Below are positions 41,760 through 49,824 of a stretch of 64,000 nt of DNA, piece by piece. The position numbers and the translations under genes are program-made. The stretch is from Streptomyces puniciscabiei (GTDB taxonomy: Bacteria; Actinomycetota; Actinomycetes; Streptomycetales; Streptomycetaceae), in assembly GCF_006715785.1 (NCBI RefSeq), contig NZ_VFNX01000001.1, forward strand, positions 4,072,001-4,136,000, in the 5' to 3' direction. The notes under the pieces were generated by a model that worked only from the letters and a program-made list of their open reading frames with translations, had not been told where the DNA came from and did not search any database. Position 1 is the stretch's first letter. Each line of letters opens with the position of its first letter.

Positions 41760-43559
41760 GTGACTACCACCGCCGCTTCCTCCGCTCACTCCCACCACCT
41801 GTCGCCCGCCTTCCCGGGCCGCGCGCCCTGGGGTACCGCCAGCAAGCTGCGTGCCTGGCAGCAGGGGGCGATGGAGAAGTACATCCAGGAGCAGCCGCGT
41901 GACTTCCTCGCCGTCGCCACGCCCGGCGCCGGCAAGACCACCTTCGCGCTGACGCTGGCCTCCTGGCTGCTGCACCACCACGTCGTGCAGCAGGTGACCG
42001 TGGTCGCGCCGACCGAGCACCTGAAGAAGCAGTGGGCCGAGGCGGCCGGACGGATAGGGATCAAGCTCGATCCCGAGTACAGCGCGGGACCCCTCGGCCG
42101 GGAGTACGACGGCGTCGCGGTCACCTACGCGGGCGTCGGCGTGCGGCCCATGCTGCACCGCAACCGGGTGGAGCAGCGCAAGACCCTGGTGATCCTGGAC
42201 GAGATCCACCACGCCGGTGACTCCAAGTCCTGGGGTGAGGCCTGCCTGGAGGCGTTCGAACCCGCCACGCGCCGGCTCGCGCTGACCGGTACGCCCTTCC
42301 GGTCCGACACCAACCCCATCCCCTTCGTGACCTACGAGGAGGACAACGCCGGAATCCGGCGCTCGGCCGCCGACTACACCTACGGGTACGGCTCCGCCCT
42401 GGCGGACGGTGTCGTCCGGCCGGTCATCTTCCTCTCCTACAGCGGCAACATGCGCTGGCGTACCAAGGCCGGTGACGAGATCGCCGCCCGGCTCGGCGAG
42501 CCGATGACCAAGGACGCGGTCAGCCAGGCCTGGCGTACGGCACTCGACCCGCGCGGCGACTGGATGCCCAGCGTGCTGCGCGCCGCCGACCAGCGGCTGA
42601 CCGAGGTCAGGAAGGCCATCCCGGACGCCGGCGCCCTCGTCATCGCCTCCGACCAGGACTCGGCGCGTGCGTACGCGAAGCTGATCCGGGAGATCACGGG
42701 GACGAAGGCCACGCTCGTCCTGTCCGACGACGCCGGCGCCTCGAAGAGGATCGACGACTTCAGTGCGAGCGACGACCGGTGGATGGTCGCGGTGCGCATG
42801 GTGTCCGAGGGCGTCGACGTGCCCCGGCTCGCGGTCGGCGTCTACGCCACGACCATCTCGACCCCTCTCTTCTTCGCCCAGGCCGTCGGGCGTTTCGTAC
42901 GGTCCCGGCGGCGCGGCGAGACCGCGTCCGTCTTCCTGCCGACCGTGCCCGATCTGCTGACCTTCGCCAACGAGATGGAGAAGGAGCGGGACCACGCCCT
43001 CGACAAGCCGAAGAAGGAGGGCGAGGAGGACCCGTACGCCGAGTCCGAGAAGGAGATGGAGGAGGCGAACAAGCAGCAGGACGAGGACACCGGCGAGCAG
43101 GACATGCTGCCCTTCGAGGCGCTGGAGTCCGACGCCGTCTTCGACCGGGTGCTCTACGACGGCGCCGAGTTCGGTATGCAGGCGCACCCGGGGAGCGAGG
43201 AGGAGCAGGACTACCTCGGCATTCCCGGGCTGCTGGAGCCGGAGCAGGTGCAGTTGCTGCTGCAGAAGCGGCAGGCCCGGCAGATCGCGCACAGCCGGAA
43301 GAAGCCGGACAGCGAGGCCGACCTGCTGGAGCTGCCGGCCGAGCGGCGGCCGGTGGTCACGCACAAGGAGATGATGGAGCTGCGGAAGCAGCTGAACACC
43401 ATGGTCAGCGCGTATGTCCACCAGAGTGGCAAGCCGCATGGTGTGATCCACACCGAGCTGCGGCGGGTGTGCGGGGGGCCGCCGAGTGCGGAGGCCACGG
43501 CGGGGCAGCTGCGGCAGCGGATCGCCAAGGTGCAGGAGTGGGCCACGCGGATGAGGTAG
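41760..43559 (+). CDS. SF2 DEAD/DEAH-box helicase
   Basis: 599-residue superfamily-2 helicase-like ATPase. The Q-region LRAWQQGAMEKYI is followed by motif I ATPGAGKTTFA (about residues 53-63), motif II ILDEIHHAGD, motif III ALTGTPFRSD, motif V VRMVSEGVDVPRLAVGVYAT and motif VI QAVGRFVRSRR. An acidic insert (KKEGEEDPYAESEKEMEEANKQQDEDTGE) and a helical C-terminal extension complete it. It probably remodels DNA or RNA; conserved in actinobacteria, exact role unknown. The GTG follows ACGGAG. It is separated from the toxin by 117 bp and probably unrelated to it. Confidence 0.88.
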   Translation: MTTTAASSAHSHHLSPAFPGRAPWGTASKLRAWQQGAMEKYIQEQPRDFLAVATPGAGKTTFALTLASWLLHHHVVQQVTVVAPTEHLKKQWAEAAGRIGIKLDPEYSAGPLGREYDGVAVTYAGVGVRPMLHRNRVEQRKTLVILDEIHHAGDSKSWGEACLEAFEPATRRLALTGTPFRSDTNPIPFVTYEEDNAGIRRSAADYTYGYGSALADGVVRPVIFLSYSGNMRWRTKAGDEIAARLGEPMTKDAVSQAWRTALDPRGDWMPSVLRAADQRLTEVRKAIPDAGALVIASDQDSARAYAKLIREITGTKATLVLSDDAGASKRIDDFSASDDRWMVAVRMVSEGVDVPRLAVGVYATTISTPLFFAQAVGRFVRSRRRGETASVFLPTVPDLLTFANEMEKERDHALDKPKKEGEEDPYAESEKEMEEANKQQDEDTGEQDMLPFEALESDAVFDRVLYDGAEFGMQAHPGSEEEQDYLGIPGLLEPEQVQLLLQKRQARQIAHSRKKPDSEADLLELPAERRPVVTHKEMMELRKQLNTMVSAYVHQSGKPHGVIHTELRRVCGGPPSAEATAGQLRQRIAKVQEWATRMR

Positions 43560-43853
43560 GTGGGCGTGCAGGTTCCTGGGGCATGTGCAGATCCGGACGA
43601 ATAGCAGCAGGCCGGATCTGGTCTTGCCCGGATTCTGGACGGAGACTTCCGCTCAGCGAACTGGCTTCGCTACTGTCCCGCTACGCACACGCCCCGTGGC
43701 AGCGCCGCCGCGGAGCGCAGCCGTGAAGCGACATGGCCCGGAGCCGCCGGGCGTCCTGCCGATCGGCGGCCTCTGAAGCGCGTCGCCGACGGGACTCGGC
43801 GACGCATCCGCCGCTCAGGGGTCGCCGACCTCACCGTCGAAGGAGTGGGCGTC
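43560..43853. other. 294-bp intergenic region with palindrome and possible short ORF
   Basis: AGATCCGG (43589-43596) and CCGGATCT (43612-43619) form an 8-bp inverted repeat that could be a terminator or operator. TACTGT at 43671-43676 may be a -10. A 17-codon ORF (43723-43776) follows and is listed separately. Nothing else is recognised. Confidence 0.4.
43723..43776 (+). CDS. Possible 17-residue leader peptide
   Basis: GTG with GGAG 7 nt upstream encodes MKRHGPEPPGVLPIGGL, then TGA. It lies about 45 nt after a -10-like TACTGT and 77 bp before the IclR gene. The tiny, Pro/Gly-rich peptide is speculative; conservation is untested and a longer in-frame ORF overlaps. Confidence 0.25.
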   Translation: MKRHGPEPPGVLPIGGL

Positions 43854-44495
43854 GTGACCGCGGAGACCTCTCAGACGCTCGATCGGGGACTGCGTGTCCT
43901 CAAGCTGCTGGCCGACACCGACCACGGGCTGACCGTCACCGAGTTGTCCACGAAACTGGGCGTGAACCGTACCGTGGTGTACCGGTTGCTCGCCACGCTG
44001 GAACAACACGCGCTCGTACGGCGTGACTTGGGCGGGCGAGCCCGGGTCGGGCTCGGGGTGCTGCGGCTCGGCCGGCAGGTGCATCCGCTGGTGCGGGAGG
44101 CCGCGTTGCCCGCGCTGCGGTCGCTCGCCGAGGACATCGGGGCCACGGCGCATCTGACGCTGGTGGACGGGACGGAGGCGCTGGCCGTCGCCGTCGTCGA
44201 ACCGACCTGGACCGACTATCACGTGGCCTATCGCGCCGGGTTCCGGCATCCGCTGGACCGGGGCGCGGCCGGCAAGGCGATCCTGTCCGCGCGGCAGTCG
44301 CCGTCCGCGGATCCCGGGTACACCCTGACGCACGGGGAGCTGGAGGCCGGGGCGAGCGGCGCTGCGGCGCCGTTGGTGGGGGTCACCGGCGTCGAGGGCA
44401 GCGTGGGCGTCGTCATGCTGGCGGACTCCGTGCCGGAGCGGGTGGGGCCGAGGGTGGTGGAGGCGGCGCGGGAGGTCGCGGAGGCGTTGCGCTGA
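43854..44495 (+). CDS. IclR-family transcriptional regulator
   Basis: 213-residue regulator. The N-terminal winged HTH (TLDRGLRVLKLLADTDHGLTVTELSTKLGVNRTVVYRLLATLEQHALVRRD, about residues 6-60) precedes the GAF-like effector domain (AALPALRSLAEDIGATAHLTLVDG, RHPLDRGAAGKAILS). AAGGAG is 9 nt before GTG 43854, preferred to GTG 43845. It lies upstream of the amino-acid permease/DapE operon and may control that locus. The effector is unknown; the effector domain is somewhat shorter than in typical 250-residue members. Confidence 0.88.
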   Translation: MTAETSQTLDRGLRVLKLLADTDHGLTVTELSTKLGVNRTVVYRLLATLEQHALVRRDLGGRARVGLGVLRLGRQVHPLVREAALPALRSLAEDIGATAHLTLVDGTEALAVAVVEPTWTDYHVAYRAGFRHPLDRGAAGKAILSARQSPSADPGYTLTHGELEAGASGAAAPLVGVTGVEGSVGVVMLADSVPERVGPRVVEAAREVAEALR

Positions 44496-44593
44496 CGCCG
44501 GCTGCGCTGAGCGGTGTGCCGGGTGCCGTGTACTGACCAGCTGACCTGCTCTGGTGCCGGCCGGGGGTAGGTCTCGCGTGCCCGCGCTCGCGG

Positions 44594-44635
44594 GGTGCCT
44601 CCCCCACTCTCGGCTTCGCTCGAGCGGGGGCCCCC
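44594..44635. repeat. Palindromic intergenic repeat
   Basis: GCCTCCCCCACTCTCGGCTT then CGCTCGAGCGGGGGCCCCC. CCCCC/GGGGG and GAG/CTC arms form a branched hairpin. The same family occurs, inverted, in the pseudogene at 35715. Confidence 0.6.
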
Positions 44636-44706
44636 ACCGCCCACCCGTGCCGCCCCAGCGGCACGACTGCCCGCAGCGGCGGCGGCGCCTCCAAGGCGAC
44701 GGCACT

Positions 44707-44777
44707 GCAGCTCCCCAGGGGCGCGGGGCTGTGATCAACATGCGGCTCCGCCGCGTGGGCGCGACCAGCCCCCACAT
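44707..44777. repeat. Dispersed intergenic repeat, copy D (inverted, interrupted)
   Basis: GCAGCTCCCCAGGGGCGCGG and, about 40 nt later, GCGCGACCAGCCCCCAC are the reverse complement of the two ends of copies A-C, separated by an extra hairpin (GCGGCTCCGCCGC). Confidence 0.55.
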
Positions 44778-44924
44778 ACCCGCACCTGGCACACGACCCC
44801 CGCCGGCCCCTTGTTCATGCGGTCAATCAAAACCCCGCACCTTTGGCCGATCCGCACACCCCGCCGCACCCCCACCTCCGCATCATCAAGGGCCATACAG
44901 CCCCGAGGCGGAGGTAACAGCGCG

Positions 44925-46385
44925 GTGGACACAGTAGGCACCCGGCCGGAGGCCAGAGCACGACAAGCGAGCGCCACGCGTCGGCTCACCCGGCGACAGC
45001 CCGTGCAACGACTCGTCGGTGAGGCGGCCGGAAGCCCGCTGAAGCGGACCATGGGCGTGGCCCAGCTGACGCTGCTCAGCGTGGGCGCCACCCTCGGCAC
45101 CGGCATCTTCGTGGTGCTGGGCCAGGCCGTGCCGGAGGCGGGGCCGGCGATCGTCGTGTCCTTCGTCCTCGCCGGCGTCACCGCCCTGTTCTCGGCGCTG
45201 TCGTACGCCGAGCTGGCCGGCATGATCCCCGGCTCGGGGTCCTCGTACAGCTACGCCTACGCCACCCTCGGCGAGCTGGTCGCCTGGGTGTGCGGCTGGT
45301 GTCTGATCCTGGAGTACGGGGTGTCGGTGGCCGCCGTCGCCGTGGGGTGGGGGCAGTACGTCAACGAGCTGCTCCAGCTGACCTTCGGGGTCACCCTTCC
45401 CGACTCGCTCAGTGCGCCGCCCGGGGCCGGGGGCACCCTCAACATCCCCGCCGCACTCATCGTCGTACTCGCCATGGTCGTCCTGCTGCGCGGGGCCAGG
45501 GAGAGCGCCGTCGCCAACACCGTCATGGTCGGCGTGAAGATCGCCGCCCTCGTGCTGTTCTGTGCCGTCGCCTTCACCGCCTTCCGCGCCGGGAACTTCC
45601 ACCCCCTCTTCCCGCTGGGCGCCGCCGGCATGAGTGCCGGAGCCGCCTCGCTGTTCTTCTCCTACATCGGGTTCGACGCGGCCTCCACCGCGGGTGAGGA
45701 GGCGCGCAACCCCCAAAGAGACCTGCCGCGCGCGATCATCCTGTCCCTCGTCCTCGTCACCGCCCTGTACGTCCTCGTCGCGGTCGCCGCGCTCGGTGCC
45801 ATGCCGTGGAAGCAGTTCGCGGGGACCGAGGCCACGCTCAGCGAGGTGCTCGTACGGTCCGTCGGCGGCGGGAACCTGTGGCCCGTCCTGCTGTCCATCG
45901 GCGCCGTCGTGGCCACCACCAGCGTGGTGCTCACCGTGCAGTACGGGCAGATCCGCATCCTGTTCGCCATGGCCCGGGACGGGCTCGTGCCGCCCCTGTT
46001 CGCCAAGGTCCACCCACGCACCGGCGTGCCCCGCGCCAACACCGTGATCGTCTCGGCGTTCATCGCCGTCCTCGCCGCCCTCGTCCCGCTCGGCAGCCTC
46101 GCCGACGCCACCAGCATCGGCACCCTGTTCGCGTTCATGCTGGTCAACCTGGCGGTCGTCCTGCTGCGCCGGCGCAGCCCCGGCATCCCGCGCTCCTTCC
46201 GGGTGCCGTTCTCCCCGTTCACCCCGCTCCTCGGTGTCGGCTTCTGCGTCTACATGCTGGGCAGCCTGGGCACCGACACCTGGATCGCCTTCGGGGCGTG
46301 GATGGCCGCCGGGCTCGTCATCTACGGCCTGTACGGCGTCCGGCACTCCAAGCTCGCCCAGACCTCCCCGGAAGACCTCGCATGA
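44925..46385 (+). CDS. APC-family amino-acid permease
   Basis: 486-residue amino acid/polyamine/organocation transporter with 12 helices. Helix 1 has the substrate-binding GATLGTGIFVVLG motif. FFSYIGFDAASTAGEEARNPQRDLPRAI matches helix 6 and the following loop of cationic-amino-acid-type permeases. It imports amino acids by proton symport. GGAGGTAAC precedes GTG 44925. Its stop overlaps the DapE-like start (ATGA), so both are one operon. It probably supplies D- or L-amino acids to the racemase pathway encoded alongside. Confidence 0.9.
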   Translation: MDTVGTRPEARARQASATRRLTRRQPVQRLVGEAAGSPLKRTMGVAQLTLLSVGATLGTGIFVVLGQAVPEAGPAIVVSFVLAGVTALFSALSYAELAGMIPGSGSSYSYAYATLGELVAWVCGWCLILEYGVSVAAVAVGWGQYVNELLQLTFGVTLPDSLSAPPGAGGTLNIPAALIVVLAMVVLLRGARESAVANTVMVGVKIAALVLFCAVAFTAFRAGNFHPLFPLGAAGMSAGAASLFFSYIGFDAASTAGEEARNPQRDLPRAIILSLVLVTALYVLVAVAALGAMPWKQFAGTEATLSEVLVRSVGGGNLWPVLLSIGAVVATTSVVLTVQYGQIRILFAMARDGLVPPLFAKVHPRTGVPRANTVIVSAFIAVLAALVPLGSLADATSIGTLFAFMLVNLAVVLLRRRSPGIPRSFRVPFSPFTPLLGVGFCVYMLGSLGTDTWIAFGAWMAAGLVIYGLYGVRHSKLAQTSPEDLA

Positions 46386-47437
46386 CCGCCCTCGAGCTCG
46401 CCGCCGACGTCGTCACCCTCACCCGCGCCCTCGTCGACCTGCCCTCCGAGAGCGGACGGGAGGCGCGGATCGCGGACGCCGTCGAGGCCGCCCTGCGCGC
46501 CCTGCCCCACCTCACCGTCGACCGGGTCGGCAACTCCGTCGTCGCCCGCACCCACCTCGGACGCGGCGAACGCGCCCTGATCGCCGGGCACCTGGACACC
46601 GTCCCGGCCGCCGGCAACCTGCCCTCCCGTCTCGCCGACGACCGTGTGCACGGGCTCGGCGCCTGCGACATGAAGGGCGGGGTGGCCGTGGCGCTGCGGC
46701 TGGCGGCCACCGTGCCCGCGCCCGTCCGTGACCTCACCTACGTCTTCTACGAGTGCGAGGAGGTGGAAGGGGACCGCAACGGGCTCGCCCGTATCGCCGC
46801 CGAGCGGCCGGACCTGCTCGCCGACGCCTCACTCGCCGTCCTCATGGAACCCTCCGACGCGGGCGTGGAGGCCGGCTGCCAGGGCATCCTCACGGCCGAC
46901 ATCGTGGTCAGGGGCGCCCGCGCCCACACCGCCCGCGCCTGGCAGGGCGTCAACGCCGCCCACAAGGCCGCACCCGTCCTGCGGCGGCTCGACGACCACA
47001 CGCCCGAGCGGGTCCTCGTCGACGGGCTGGAGTACCGGGAGGGGCTCAGCGCCGTCGCCGTACGGGCCGGGGTCGCCGGGAACGTCGTGCCGGACGAGTG
47101 TGTCGTCACCGTCAACTACCGTTTCGCGCCCAGTCGTTCACCCGAGGAGGCGGAGGCGTACGTGCGCTCGCTCTTCCCGGAGTACGAGGTGCGTCTCACC
47201 GAGGTCGTCGGCGGCGCCCTGCCGCACCTGGACCGGATCGGCGCCCTCGCCGCCGCGCTCGGTGCCGAGCCCCGGCCCAAGCTCGGCTGGACGGACGTCG
47301 CCCGGTTCGCCGCCCTGGGCGTGCCCGCGCTCAACTACGGCCCCGGGGACCCCTCCCTCGCCCACACGGCGGGGGAGTACGTCCCCGTGGAGCACCTTCG
47401 GCGGTGCGAGGACCGGCTCAGGCAGTGGCTCCGGTGA
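46382..47437 (+). CDS. dapE: DapE-like M20 N-succinyl-amino-acid desuccinylase
   Basis: 351-residue zinc peptidase of the actinobacterial DapE type. Metal and catalytic motifs are visible: AGHLDTVP, GLGACDMKGGVAV, YECEEVEGDRNG (catalytic Glu), MEPSDAGVEAGCQG and the late AHTAGEYV histidine. Classical DapE makes diaminopimelate, but here it is coupled to an amino-acid permease and sits by a GNAT and an N-acylamino-acid racemase. Release of L-amino acids from N-succinyl derivatives is therefore the likelier role. ATG overlaps the permease stop. The last 20 bases overlap the converging PucR gene. Confidence 0.85.
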   Translation: MTALELAADVVTLTRALVDLPSESGREARIADAVEAALRALPHLTVDRVGNSVVARTHLGRGERALIAGHLDTVPAAGNLPSRLADDRVHGLGACDMKGGVAVALRLAATVPAPVRDLTYVFYECEEVEGDRNGLARIAAERPDLLADASLAVLMEPSDAGVEAGCQGILTADIVVRGARAHTARAWQGVNAAHKAAPVLRRLDDHTPERVLVDGLEYREGLSAVAVRAGVAGNVVPDECVVTVNYRFAPSRSPEEAEAYVRSLFPEYEVRLTEVVGGALPHLDRIGALAAALGAEPRPKLGWTDVARFAALGVPALNYGPGDPSLAHTAGEYVPVEHLRRCEDRLRQWLR

Positions 47438-48974
47438 GCCCGGCCAGCACCCGCAACTGAAGCCAGAGCACCAGCCGCTGGTCGGGGTCGTCCAGGTCGA
47501 CCCCGACCAGCGGCTGGAGCTGCCGGAGGCGGTAGCGGCAGGTGTTGGGGTGGACGGCCAGGAGCTTCGCCGCGCCGGCCATGTCGCAGCCCGCGTCGAA
47601 CCAGCAGACCAGGGTGCGGGCGTACTCCGTGCCGTGCGCGGCGTCGTACGCCAGCACCCGCTGCCAGGCGCCCGCGCTCAACTCCCGCCGCTCACCCATC
47701 ACTTCGGCCAGCCGCAGCAGCGTGACGCGGGGCCGTACCTCGTCCACGCCGGCCACCGGCAGGCCGGCGTCCAGCACCCGCAGCACCAGATCCGCGTCCG
47801 CCCGGGAGTCCACCAGTCCCGCCGCGTCCGGCACGACCTCGCCGAGCGCCGCCCGCACCGGCAACCGCAGCGCCTGCCCGGCCCGCGCCACGATGTCCTC
47901 GGCCAGCCGCTTGTGCCGCTCACCGGTGCCGGGCAGCACCGCGTACACCACCCCGTCCACCAGAACGCCCGCGTGCCGCCCGTAGCGGGCCTCGCACTGA
48001 AGCCGTACGACGTCCAGCAGGCGCAGCGCCGTGCGCTCGGCGTCGGGGACACTCGCGGCCGACTCCAGCACGAAGGCCGCCACCCGGGCGGGCCCGGTGA
48101 GACCCAGGCGCTCGGCGGCCGTGGCCGCGTCCGGCGCCGTGCCGTCCAGCAGGCGGCGCAGCAGCTCGCTGCCCCGGTGCCGGGCCAGTTCCCGGGCCGC
48201 GCGCGCCCGCAGCAGGAGCAGGGCGGCCGTGGAGGCGCCCTGCGCCAGGGTGTCCTCGGCGTCCGGGGCGAGCGAGCCGCCGTCGATCACCCACACCGAG
48301 CCGAGCGTCTCCCCGCCGGCCCGCACCGGCATCGCGAGGCGGGGCAGGTCCCCGTCGGCCAGCGCGGGCAGCCGGATCGGGCGGTCGGCGGCGAACAGCC
48401 GGCGGTACTGCTCGGTGTTCTCCGTACTGGCGGGCACCTGCCGGCCGAGGATGCCCTGCCGGCGGTCCTCGTCCACCGGCTGGCCGGGGACGGTCGAGTA
48501 GGCGAGGATCCGCTGCCGGGGATCCTCGATGGCCGTGGCCCCGCCGGTCGCCGTCGCGATCGCGTCGGCCAGTGCGAACAGGTCGCCGAGCCCGCTGTCG
48601 GCCGCGGCAGCGGCGGCGGGGCGGGCGGCGATGGCCGAGGCAAGCAGCAGATGCACGTGGTGCCAGGCGGCGTCCTCCGCCACCGACAGCAGGGCCACGC
48701 CGTGCGCCTCCGCCTCCGCGACCGGGCCGTCCGCGCCGCGCACCACCACCCCGGTCAGCCCCGCCTCGGCCGCCGCCCGCAGCAGCGGCCCGGACTCCGC
48801 CGCCTCGACGCCGACCGCGAGCAGGAGGGCGCCGGGCAGCCGGGGCAGCGGGATGCGCCCGTCGTGGAGCACCGCCTCGGTCACCGGTACGGCCTGGCCG
48901 GCGGGGGCCGTGTGCAGGCGCAGGGCGGGGCCGCCGACGACGTCCAGGAGGTCACCGAGGGTGCAGGCGTCCAT
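47418..48974 (-). CDS. PucR/CdaR-family transcriptional regulator
   Basis: 518-residue regulator. An N-terminal PucR-type domain (TLGDLLDVVGGPALRLHTAPAG onward) and a GAF-like middle part (LFALADAIATATGGATAIEDPRQRILAYS) lead to a C-terminal PucR HTH of the Fis type (LVCWFDAGCDMAGAAKLLAVHPNTCRYRLRQLQPLVGVDL, about 460-505). Such proteins respond to amino acids, purines or their derivatives. ATG 48974 starts the domain; the upstream in-frame extension overlaps the divergent promoter region. It stands between and opposite the permease-dapE and GNAT-racemase units, so it probably regulates both. Confidence 0.88.
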   Translation of the reverse strand: MDACTLGDLLDVVGGPALRLHTAPAGQAVPVTEAVLHDGRIPLPRLPGALLLAVGVEAAESGPLLRAAAEAGLTGVVVRGADGPVAEAEAHGVALLSVAEDAAWHHVHLLLASAIAARPAAAAAADSGLGDLFALADAIATATGGATAIEDPRQRILAYSTVPGQPVDEDRRQGILGRQVPASTENTEQYRRLFAADRPIRLPALADGDLPRLAMPVRAGGETLGSVWVIDGGSLAPDAEDTLAQGASTAALLLLRARAARELARHRGSELLRRLLDGTAPDAATAAERLGLTGPARVAAFVLESAASVPDAERTALRLLDVVRLQCEARYGRHAGVLVDGVVYAVLPGTGERHKRLAEDIVARAGQALRLPVRAALGEVVPDAAGLVDSRADADLVLRVLDAGLPVAGVDEVRPRVTLLRLAEVMGERRELSAGAWQRVLAYDAAHGTEYARTLVCWFDAGCDMAGAAKLLAVHPNTCRYRLRQLQPLVGVDLDDPDQRLVLWLQLRVLAGLTGATA

Positions 48975-49074
48975 GGGAATCCCCAGCAGCTGTTGGCGGA
49001 TGGTGAAACGAACGTACGCGTGCGTTGGCCGCTCGCACAACACACGCCAGGCCCGGCCCTCCGAGACTCGTGCC

Positions 49075-49824
49075 ATGACAGCAGGAGTCACCATCCGTAC
49101 CGTCCATGACGTCGCCTCCCTCGCGGCCGTGGCCGACCACTTCAGCGACGTCTGGCAGACGCCCCGCGCCGCTCCGCCCTACCCGGCCGAGGTCCTGCAC
49201 AGCCTGGTGCACGCCGGTGGCGCGGTCCACGCCGCGTACGACGGGCAGCGGCTCGCGGGCGCCTCCGTCGCCGTCCTCGGCACCGACCGCAGCACCTACT
49301 CGCTGGTGGCCGCCGCCGACCGGGGGCTCGGGCACGCCGTGAAGCTGGCCCAGCGCGACTGGGCCCTCGGCCTGGGCGCCCGCACCATGCGCTGGACCTT
49401 CGACCCCCTGGTCGGCCGCAACGCCCGCTTCAACCTGGTCAAGCTGGGCGCCACCGGCACGGAGTACCTGGTCGACTTCTACGGCCCGATGACCGACGGC
49501 GTGAACGACGGCGACGAGAGCGACCGGCTGACGGTCACCTGGGACCTGGCCGCGCCGCCGGTGCCGTACGACGCCGGACCCCGCGGACCGGTCACCGCCA
49601 CCGCCCCCGACGGCGACCCCCTGGCCCGCCGCGACGACCGGCACCTGTGGTGCCGGGTGCCCGAGGACATCGTCAAGCTGCGCGCCGCCGACCCGGCCCT
49701 GGCGCTGCGCTGGCGGCACGCGGTGCGCGAGGTGTTCCTGGCGGCCTTCGCCGAGGGCTTCAGGGCCACCGGGATGTCCCGCGACGGCTGGTACACGCTG
49801 ACCCGGACGGAGGGAGCCCGGTGA
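49075..49824 (+). CDS. GNAT-superfamily N-acyltransferase (COG3375-like)
   Basis: 249-residue acyl-CoA N-acyltransferase. The N-terminal GNAT core includes GAVHAAYDGQRLAGASVAVLG, HAVKLAQRDWALGLGARTMRWTFDPLVGRNARFNLVKLGA and the characteristic TEYLVDFYGPMTDGVNDGDESDRL segment. Members adjacent to N-succinylamino-acid racemases succinylate D-amino acids in Geobacillus. GAGACT lies 6 nt before the ATG as a possible leaderless -10. The stop overlaps the racemase GTG. Divergent from the PucR gene by 100 bp. Confidence 0.82.
   Translation: MTAGVTIRTVHDVASLAAVADHFSDVWQTPRAAPPYPAEVLHSLVHAGGAVHAAYDGQRLAGASVAVLGTDRSTYSLVAAADRGLGHAVKLAQRDWALGLGARTMRWTFDPLVGRNARFNLVKLGATGTEYLVDFYGPMTDGVNDGDESDRLTVTWDLAAPPVPYDAGPRGPVTATAPDGDPLARRDDRHLWCRVPEDIVKLRAADPALALRWRHAVREVFLAAFAEGFRATGMSRDGWYTLTRTEGAR

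Larger units (their letters stand above)
44496..44924. other. 429-bp intergenic region holding two repeat elements
   Basis: No gene is supported; the open frame that runs into the permease shows no protein-like composition. The region holds the palindromic element at 44594-44635 and an inverted copy of the GTCGCGCAGTTCC-type repeat (44707-44777). The stretch just before the permease is more AT-rich and probably contains its promoter. GGAGGTAAC at 44910 is the permease ribosome-binding site. Confidence 0.5.

Noticed and set aside
44595..44924. N-terminal extension of the amino-acid permease
   Set aside because: It crosses two intergenic repeats; the GGAGGTAAC site at 44910 sets the start at GTG 44925.
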